From the NCBI GenBank assembly GCA_949752735.1, contig OX457041.1, positions 22,139,617 to 22,203,616 of the forward strand: DNA of 64,000 nucleotides. The letters run 5' to 3'. Below are positions 56,901 to 64,000 of the stretch, piece after piece; within the stretch, counting starts at the first letter, position 1, and each line of letters opens with the position of its first letter. The notes beneath the pieces were generated by a model that was not told the origin of the DNA, ran no database searches, and saw nothing but the letters and a program-made list of their open reading frames with translations. This DNA is from Lumbricus terrestris. Its lineage: Eukaryota; Annelida; Clitellata; Crassiclitellata; Lumbricidae. Made by a program: the position numbers and the translations under genes.

Positions 56901-59424
56901 TATGACGCGTATTGTGTTTTGAGATGCGTGAGTATGCCGATAGTTTCCACTTAACCTTTTGAATCCCAAACATCGGTTCTCCTGCGCTTTCAGATGGCAT
57001 TTATATTCTACCTGCAGGTATGCTCGCCCGCCATTCATTGCCACTGCATAAAACTGATTAGGTACATGAATAAATCAATTCAAGTACCTGCTTGCATATC
57101 TGGGCTTAAGTTAGATCTAAAGTTTTGTTAGTGTGACTTTGTTTATGTCAGGTAATAAAGGTAAAAGTGTAGTTTCCAGTTGAAATGTGTCTGCATAGAT
57201 CTATAAGTTTATTCTTTGTAGAAGCATGGACTTGCGTAAGTTCTATGGAATGCGTGAGTTCAATGGAATTAGCACTTTATAGTATCACACGACCTGCCAG
57301 AGGTTGGTAGCTGAAGATGACTCCACAGAGTTCTGGTGAATACTGTCCTAGTTTTGGCCTTCCAGCAATTCCTATTACTGTAGATGTTTCAAGTCAACAT
57401 GAAGTTTATATAAGCCTTCATGTGATCCAATGGACCAAACAGGAATCCATGAAATTTAATGAAGCAATATAATTATGGTTGTCCTGAAATCTTTGTGTAC
57501 AGTGTGGTTACTGGACTGAATTTCTGCAAGTTTTAATGTCTTCTGATACATTCTATGCATGGTAGTACTGCTCTACAATTTAAGTGCATCAAAAGTGATG
57601 GATTTAACGGAAGTAATGCTGGGATTCAAAGAGTCAAATTCACGTCAATTCAATCGTTATTTTGTGATCATTGAAAATGACAAAAGTGATATCAAGTTTA
57701 GTTATTATGCACTAAACTGTTTGATAATGAAATTTTTTTCACTGTAAATATTTATGTGATTTATTCACCTCTTTATTAATAAGCATTAAGCATTGCTGAA
57801 ACTGTATACGGATACTTAACCCTTTGAACCCAGAGCTCCTGTGACTCTATGGATAACGGGCCGGAAAACCTGCCCGTCGGGTTCAAAGGGTTAAGTGTCG
57901 TTACTGGTTATTTTTTTTGAGAGTCGTAGCAAGGCACTACGTGAATTTCCTTTTTCACTAACTTCAGGTTGAATTCTGATAGCGAAGAAAGTTTGCCAGC
58001 TGTAGAGGAATCTGGACAGAGACGAACCAAGAAGCACAGCAGAAAAGATCTTCGTTCTTCTGAATCCGTAGAATTAGTCTATACTAAATGTGAGCATCAT
58101 GTTTTCGTCATGCTTGAGGTCATCTGGTAGAAACTTTTTCTGAAGAGCTTGTTAAAATAGTACTAGACTAAATGAAGAGGTGCGATTTCAGGTGTGAAAC
58201 GATTTCTTGCCATGTGGCTTTGTTCGAACGGTGTTCTTGTGCAAATGAGTAAGTGGCAATTTGCAATGTCAGACTGTTGTTTTCAGTTTACAGTTGTATC
58301 GTAATCTTTCTCAGTGTCTTTAAACAGCTGGATATCTTCTATCTGCTCTTCAGCTGGCAATTAGTTCCAATGATTCATATTCATATGTGATTTTAGCAGT
58401 TGCTATTTTAAAGACACTTTTTAATTTTACTAATATTAATTTAATGTAATTAATGCTGGGAGTCAGAGTCAATGTCAATTGAATCGGATTTTGTGAGCAC
58501 TTAAAATGACAATTTAAGTGATATCTAGTTCAGTTATTATGTACCAGATTCTGTTTTCGAAACACTGATACTAGCAATACTAATACTGATGCTCTTTAAA
58601 AGAGTATTTATGTAGACACTAGACAGCCTTCTATGGATTCTGGAAGTATGCTTTTTCAATGTTTGGTTCTGTTCGTATAGCTGAGCGTTTGCAGAAGATG
58701 ACTGTCATGCGACATGATAGCAAGAAGAGTCGCGAACGTTCCACAACTGATCCGTTTTCGTTTCTGACCAAGGTCGGAAACAATGAAGAATTATTTATTA
58801 TAATTTTTTTAAATTGAAATGGGCATCACTTAAGTGAAGATCACTTTTATAATGGAGTATGTTAATCCCTTTGATATGCCAGTTCTAAGCAATGCTGTTG
58901 GGTTTGTCCTTGCTAATACACCTGGATTAATTCAATTCAGTACTTGCAGGCCTCCTAGGACTCCATTTGTGCCAACTCTGGTTCATCCTAAATTGTGCAG
59001 ACTGGCACTATATAAATTGGTTATAGTGATTACTACAAAATGCATCTAGCTAAGCAAGCAATATTGTGGGTATGCCTAGTTTGCAGTTTTCATTGTTTAG
59101 TATTATTCCTCTATTAAAGTTTTTCATTATTAAGTCTTATTCCTCTATTAAAGTTTTTCATTATTAAGTCTTATTCCTCTATTCAAGTTTTTCATTGTTA
59201 AGTCTTATTCCTCTATTCAAAGTCAGAAATTCTTTGATTTTTTATATGTTTGTATCAGACGTGGTATATTACTTTTTCAGAGTCCCTTGCTGATGCAAGG
59301 TTTGCCTCCAAAACCAACGCCGTTGTTGAAGCTCCACGCATCTGGCAACCTGTCGGATTTCTGTGACAGTGATGATTCTGCCAATGTCGAATACTTTTTC
59401 TCGAGTGATGAAAGTGAAGCATAA
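47973..59424 (+). CDS. MIS18BP1: KNL2/M18BP1-like centromere licensing protein
   Basis: Eleven exons, junctions in phase: 47973-48288, 49122-50001, 50437-50692, 50980-51113, 52418-52511, 53052-53224, 54028-54302, 55708-56813, 57968-58089, 58681-58772, 59281-59424. From the first in-frame ATG (47983) this gives 1193 aa. An in-frame stop lies at 47950, so translation starts here or an upstream exon is spliced in. The family directs deposition of CENP-A at centromeres together with Mis18. Visible domains: SANTA (about 461-556), a CENPC-like motif (about 625-645), and an AT-hook-like NRRGRPRKS (about 714-722). Serine/basic-rich, apparently disordered regions make up the rest. The exons after the CENPC motif contain no tryptophan, so a SANT/Myb domain, present in vertebrate M18BP1, appears to be absent. 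Orthology is inferred from the SANTA plus CENPC pairing. Confidence 0.9.
50437..52511 (+). CDS. MIS18BP1: Exons 3-5: SANTA domain
   Basis: Exons 50437-50692, 50980-51113 and 52418-52511. The domain runs LDKWTIRLVSGRRLCLAGYK, then an exchange region with VETTSGMLYHLSGRL, and ends GLSNTFLHSFSDGFPPNWEDL. The W..RL start, the T.SG..Y.L.G middle and the F..GFP.NW end are the family signature. SANTA is found in KNL2/M18BP1 proteins from plants to animals. The three exons join with phases 2-1, 1-2 and 2-1 without loss of frame. Confidence 0.9.
51690..51885 (+). mobile_element. LINE 3' end fragment
   Basis: Reads NALSLLLALWSGMGYLH across frames. The tail GAGCACTCCTGAGTAG...GGGGTGCTATATAAATCC is shared with the LINE ends at 39.05 and 39.98 kb. 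Located in intron 4 of the KNL2-like gene, sense orientation. Confidence 0.65.
54028..54302 (+). CDS. MIS18BP1: Exon 7: CENPC-like motif
   Basis: Encodes TRRSGRMVIPPLAWWANQRV near its start. It matches the CENP-C motif pattern R-R-S-x-R...P...(Y/W)W, which in CENP-C and non-mammalian M18BP1 contacts the acidic patch and CENP-A tail of nucleosomes. The two adjacent tryptophans and the basic residues are intact. The exon continues into an acidic/basic coiled-coil-like stretch (EEVGEELEERKKDFGLKEEK). Confidence 0.88.
54775..55580 (-). mobile_element. LINE reverse transcriptase remnant
   Basis: On the minus strand, with frameshifts: SVQLSTLWS/SAAFDTVEH (motif A) near 55540, FNWSQPVSIGAAWSDSS and TPEGSVLDPLQIYIL (equivalent to PQGSVLGPLLF), CADNTRLCHQK (equivalent to YADDTQLY) near 55230, and LNNLLIINIGKAKAITFGS. 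It is old and degenerate, antisense in intron 7 of the KNL2-like gene. Confidence 0.75.
56122..56450 (+). repeat. In-frame coding repeat, 3 copies, in KNL2 exon 8
   Basis: Units start at 56122, 56251 and 56362. The first is 129 bp (43 codons), the second 111 bp after loss of six codons (KSDLTV), and the third is partial. Each reads NSKRSV...SRSRRSCNVESD. Nucleotide identity is high, so the expansion looks recent. All length changes keep the frame. Confidence 0.92.
57605..57735. repeat. Diverged repeat, left copy (partner at 58445-58560)
   Basis: The segment AATGCTGGGA...GTCAATTCAATCG...GATATCAAGTTTAGTTATTATG is repeated in diverged form at 58445-58560. The two copies bracket exon 9 of the KNL2-like gene. 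Confidence 0.65.
57816..57894. mobile_element. piggyBac-like micro-MITE (71 bp)
   Basis: TTAA at 57816-57819 and 57891-57894 flanks ends CCCTTTGAACCC and, complemented, CCCTTTGAACCC, a perfect 12-bp match. No coding capacity. It lies in intron 8 of the KNL2-like gene, 73 bp before exon 9. Confidence 0.8.
58445..58560. repeat. Diverged repeat, right copy (partner at 57605-57735)
   Basis: See the left copy; about 840 bp apart, same orientation, in intron 9 of the KNL2-like gene. Confidence 0.65.
59100..59222. repeat. 34-bp minisatellite, about 3.5 copies
   Basis: Units of the type TCTTATTCCTCTATTAAAG... repeat head to tail with single-base changes, in the last intron of the KNL2-like gene, ending about 58 bp before the last exon. 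Confidence 0.9.
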
Positions 59425-61800
59425 TGTAGCGTCACTTGTGAGTTACTTGGACTGTATCGTGCTCTACTTCTTACAAGCGTCGTCATAAATGAGTAGAGAA
59501 AACTTGTGAATGTGAATCATGATCAATTATAAATGGAAAACTTGTTAATTCATGCCATTATGTGCTTATTTGACACTTTGTAATCTGACTGATTGTTTTT
59601 TTAAACAGTCACCATCTTTAGGTAGTGCACGCCGGTGAATTGAGTTTTTAAATTCTCATTCATGAGGTAAAGGGAATTCTCTGCATGTTTGTTATGTGCA
59701 GCTTTTAACAATAGTCTTCATTAGCATGATTCTATTATTAAAGGATATTCTGGCTGAGGCACAGAAACATCCAAGGCAGTACCACAACTGGACAACGTTC
59801 CTTTATCGCCAATAGGGGGTTGTTGGCAAAACTTGCTTTGGATTGATTCTCCTTGTTGACATTTGACATAGCCCCTCTCCCATCCTTGTGGACATTGGCA
59901 CTAAGGCCTAATTTTGAGTACCCCAGTGTGAAGTGCTAACAGCCGATGGCATGGGGTGCCAGATGTTGTCACCTCCGCTCATTTTACTGGAGTCGACAGT
60001 GACTTGCTTGGTTAGCTACAACTCGCAGCTGTCGCCTTACTAATTTTTCTTGCCAATACTGTTGAACATAGGCGTGCTCCCTTCATCTTGTCTGGGGAGG
60101 ACAATAAGTTTTTCTACTATGACAAGTTCACTTGGCATCGTTATGCAGAATTTTGATCCAACTGCCAGAAAGCTTGTGAATCCTCGGACAGTCTAATGTA
60201 GTTGAGGTCGCTGCTGTTACTTCAAGTCAGATCTGTGTACGTTTCTCTGTGTATGATGAAGCCAATGAAATTATAAATTTGTTTTTATAAGATGCTTTTT
60301 TAAAATTAAGCCGTGGCTTGTAACAGTGCTGACTGCTGGTGCTGATGATTTTTTTCTCAAAAATCTGTCATGGGATGAGTGGTGTAGCCAGGGTTGAGGT
60401 GGCTGACTATCTGTGTCTTGAATTTTCACTTTGTTGTGATGTTGCTCACATTAAATATGTTTGTAATAATAATAATAACTGCTTCATTAAACCGGTCTGT
60501 TTTAATTGTAGCACTGTATATATTATATATATATTCATATATGTATGTATCGTATATAAAATTATATATATTATCTTTGAGCATTTGATATCTGTGGTTA
60601 TTACTGTTACCATGGGTGGGGTTACTAAAAGTACAGTGACCTATACTGCTATAGCAAAATTACAAGACATAAAGCAAGTTGCAAAGTTTTAATTTAGAAA
60701 GTACAGCATTTTAATTCAATTTTATTACATCGATATGTATATTCAAATGATCGGTGATTTTGCCTTTGAATAGTAAGTATGTTTGACAAAGTTCCAGTGC
60801 AGAATTTGCATGCTCAAGGGGTGCAATGTGTATTAATTTGATCTGATGGTCATGTGTAGTTAGGTACTTGTTCAGAACCGGCTCAGGTATGCAGATGTAT
60901 TTTACTAATGGTCTGATGGTCCTATTTAAAGTGTGGTATATTTTGAACCTGTTGTATTAACTCCTCCCCTTGTCTGTATTTGAGTGACAATCCCTTTGTA
61001 GACATGTTAATGATTGAGCCCTGAGATTCAATGCCTGTTTACAAACTCTCAATCTCACTTAGCGCCTCAGGATGTCAACTAAATTATGTTTTGTTAGTCC
61101 TCCCTTATTCCTATAGGTGCTGTTGTAGTTTTTACTGTTCTTTAGTCAAAACGATGTGGTAGGAGAGATGGTGGTGTCCCAATGGTTTGACAGAAATTGT
61201 GGATGTCAAAAGATTTGCATATCCTACTGGATGAGGACAGTAATTTGATGTCGTGGCAAAACTTAGAATTGCTCGTGTGTGTTTGTATGTTTGAGTCCGA
61301 TCTTTGTGGTTTGTTGATCACAAGAACCATTTAATGCAGTTGATCGTAATGGTTGCAGTGGTCCAAGAACTTGTCAGGTCCTGATTGTGATCAGGTTACC
61401 ATTTAAAATTCTAAAGATCAGTGGAGTAGGTAGCTGCGTCTGCTTTCAGCACCACTAGAAATGGAGAGTGGCTGTGTAGAAACTGGTTAGAACGTGGTGA
61501 CTGTTAGCTGTTCATCAATCATCAGTACTTGATACTACTTCGTGTTTCCTGCATAAATTATGTAATTGTGTTGACAGTTACGGTTGCTATAGTTACTTGT
61601 GTTTTTCAAATATAAAGCAGATTTGTAAAAAGAATTTTTGTGTTTTAAAATTTGTTCCAGTTTATTATTCTTCTCAGAAAATTGCATCGATTTATCAAAT
61701 TAGTGTTGCATAAATGCTTAGAAATTGACTTGCATGCATAGACACATTAGACAGCCACCTAGTCTCACCATATCATGCCAGTGGTCTCTATGCAGGTCCA
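59425..61800. other. Probable 3' untranslated and intergenic DNA
   Basis: Downstream of the KNL2-like stop codon. No exon, RNA gene or intact transposon was recognised. A TA-rich stretch lies at 60520-60590. No AATAAA was picked out close to the stop, so the transcript end is unknown. Confidence 0.5.
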
Positions 61801-62842
61801 TTCTTAGCCATATGGTGCCCCAGGCAAAGCATTTATTTGGCACCCTCCTAAGTCCGAACGTCACTCCACGGTCCGTCACACATCACAGCACAAATATAAT
61901 TTGGAAAATATTTAAGAGATTAAGTTCTACATTTTTGGATTTTTTGGTTGAAATATGTGGTAAAGTAGGCCTAAGCATCAGATCTACAGGTACGAGCCAT
62001 GGAATAGGCCTACAAGCAGGCGTAAAATATTCTTGCATTGTAGGCTAATGGTTAAAGCAAAATTTGTGCTGTGTGTGAAATTGAATTGCGTGAAATGGTG
62101 CAAATGAAGTGAATAATTACTTCGAATTTGTTTTTAATGCAAACGTCTTCAATTCAAATGAAAATAATATCACTTGAATAGAACAATCTGACCAAAACCT
62201 GAAAAAACTTATATCAAGCGTATTTTTGTGAAAATGGTGCCTCTAGACTGTGCCCCCCCTCTTGGCAACTGCCTGCTTTGCCTGTGAATAAGATGATATT
62301 CAGATATAATATATGTCCAGACCACAAAGATGTTATTTAATTGACTATTACTGGGTTTTTTCTGACTTCTTTCCCATACAGTTCCGAGTATATATATGCT
62401 AGTTATTTCGTGACACCGGACCTATCGCTATGTATGCAGTACGAGCTAATCGAAAGTAGCCGATGAGGCGGCACTTCATTCAGTTGATGTAATGTAAACA
62501 TCAACGAATCAATTACCATGGACTCTGTGTCCACAGGTTTCGAATGCCCTTTTCAACAATCTCGAGCTTTGGTTGGACTTATCCAGAGACGGATGACTCA
62601 TTCCCTGTAGGAGTGTAGGTCTTTTCCACACGACCACATCGTCATCCTACTTCCTAGTTAACTGTTTCTATATTATAGTGGGAGGCTGAGATGAAAATTG
62701 CAAAGACCTATTGTAAAATTGCAAAAACCTATAGTAAAAAGAGGGAGGATCTGAACGTGGGCCTACAGGCCCTACACATAGCGACATAATGCTCTACTGT
62801 AATGTAATATATTATAGACCTATTATGGTATACTAATGCAGG
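61801..62842. other. Repeat-like non-coding DNA
   Basis: CAGGCAAAGCA occurs at about 61831 and, complemented, at about 62282, next to GGCACC and GTTGCC motifs. This suggests a worn inverted-repeat element of about 450 bp. A single TATTTCGTGACACCGG near 62404 resembles the end of the next element. No gene was seen. Confidence 0.35.
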
Positions 62843-63291
62843 TGACACGAAACGGAGTATCCCCCCTGAAAGCTATCCGGGGGGGATGAATTAATCTATC
62901 CCCCCGGATGGAATTGCCCGGTCTATACTATCCGGGAGGATAAACCATTCTATCCCCCTTTTTGAAAAATGCGCATAATAAAAAATCTATGCTGTAATCA
63001 AAATTTAAAGTGACTCCAATTGTTTTAGGTGTCCTAAGCAATGCTCAGATAAAGGCAACTCGAATTTATTTAGTGACTCGAGTGTTCTTAAGTGTTTTAA
63101 ATGTTTTAAGTGCTCTAAAAACAGGGCAAAACAAATGATCTAGTAGGAATAAACATACCTGCTAGTGTCATTGTTCAAAACAAAGCAGATGAAAATTAAT
63201 TTGTCCAAAATAATACACGCGGAAGCGGTTTTTTCGACTTTTTTTAATTTGGGGGATACAATTAATACGGGGGATACTCTATTTCGTGACA
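62843..63291. mobile_element. Foldback DNA element with TATCCCCC ends
   Basis: The left end TGACACGAAACGGAGTATCC pairs with the right end, which complemented reads TGTCACGAAATAGAGTATCC. GGGGGATA and TATCCCCCC motifs recur inside both arms. The exact outer edges and target duplication are unclear. There is no transposase frame. Confidence 0.7.
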
Positions 63292-63689
63292 CAGGCTCCT
63301 AATATATACCACTAAAGGTTTACACCGTGTCCTATTTCTGTTACTGTTGATTGTTTTTATAGATGTCATTGTTGTCTATGAGATTATAACCGCTGCAGAT
63401 GTTTATTAGGAAATGTTTGTGACTGTTCTTGAGCTCTTGCAGTTTTTTTATTGACCATAATAGACAACTATGGGGTATGCTGTATAGTAACCTAGTATAG
63501 GCCAACATTCTTTATTGTTGCAGTCGTTTAGTGAGGAACGCTATTATTTCGTAGGCCTACAGGGTACATATCGATAGGTGACGGTGCTCTCTTATTCTTT
63601 GTTGCGGACGGATTTGCGGCAGAGGCGGTCGATGTAATCGACTCTTCAGAGAAATAGGACGACGCTAATGTCGACTGTTTGTGGGAAAT
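63292..63689. other. No recognised gene
   Basis: Unique-looking non-coding DNA with one TAGGCCTA at 63552. Confidence 0.5.
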
Positions 63690-64000
63690 TAATCGGATCG
63701 ACTCTCTGTCTGTCTATATATGTCTCCTCTCTGTCTTTGGCTCTGTCTCTATCTTCTGTCTCTCTCTGTCTGTTTGTCTATCTCTGTCCATCCATTCATC
63801 CCTCCCTACTTCTCTGTCTGTCTGTCTCTCGCTCTTTGTTGCTGTCTCTCTCTGTCTGTTTGTCTATCTCTATCCATCCATTCATCCCTCCCTCTCCCCC
63901 TACTTCTCTGTCTGCATGTCTCTCGCTCTTTGTCTCTCTCTCTGTCTTTTGTCTTTGTATGTCTCTCTCTGTCTGTCCCTCCCTCCTTCTCTGTCTGCCT
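63690..64000. repeat. Pyrimidine-rich (CTGT/CTCT) satellite-like tract
   Basis: Almost pure CT/TCTG sequence up to the window edge. Within it a higher-order unit of about 86 bp repeats: TGTCTCTCTCTGTCTGTTTG starts at 63757 and again at 63843. The array continues past the window. Confidence 0.9.

Noticed and set aside
59750..60180. Possible retroelement protease-like stretch (LVDIGTKA, LTADG)
   Set aside because: Only weak, frame-broken resemblance over a few residues; not enough to call an element.

Overview
The window is nuclear DNA from an animal, most likely a marine invertebrate. It holds widely spaced, intron-rich genes with GT-AG splice sites, and the space between and inside them is packed with short non-autonomous DNA transposons, LINE and SINE fragments, minisatellites and one copia-type LTR retrotransposon. 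The palindromic octamer TAGGCCTA occurs at least 17 times where about one is expected. I associate that word with echinoderm and hemichordate sequence, so I lean to an invertebrate deuterostome, but this is a weak guess. No prokaryotic features, rRNA genes, true tRNA genes or CRISPR arrays were seen.

Layout. Positions 1-10.8 kb hold no gene I can recognise, only transposon remnants: hAT-like MITEs with 8-bp target duplications at 2402 and 4365, an 851-bp inverted-repeat element at 2935, tRNA-derived SINEs near 5.6 and 7.0 kb, and a long-TIR element at 7319. Positions 10832-14683 are a complete-ended copia-type retrotransposon on the minus strand, with identical 198-bp LTRs, a GTGTA target duplication and a broken pol. 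Positions 14.7-21.4 kb are again repeats and unique-looking non-coding DNA.

Three multi-exon protein genes follow. (1) Minus strand, 23648 to 21422: a three-exon, 437-aa SLC35B2/PAPST1-type Golgi PAPS transporter. (2) Plus strand, 25867-42282: a 19-exon, 1139-aa protein with two cadherin-like beta-sandwich domains, a U-box-like domain and a long TPR-like region. I know no characterised vertebrate counterpart. (3) Plus strand, 47973-59424: an 11-exon KNL2/M18BP1 (Mis18-binding protein 1) gene with a SANTA domain split over three exons, a CENPC-like motif and an AT-hook-like basic stretch, but no visible SANT/Myb domain. All exon junctions in these models were checked for phase.

The genes are not an operon and have no evident shared pathway: sulfation donor transport, a probable ubiquitin-ligase or scaffold protein, and CENP-A loading at centromeres. 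Genes 1 and 2 are divergently arranged, with about 2.2 kb between their start codons. Genes 2 and 3 run in tandem, separated by about 5.7 kb of nested transposons, including a hAT MITE inside another hAT-like MITE (each with its own target duplication) and a LINE copy with an inverted 5' part. From 59.4 kb to the end there is no recognisable gene: a foldback element lies at 62.8 kb and a pyrimidine-rich satellite-like tract ends the window.
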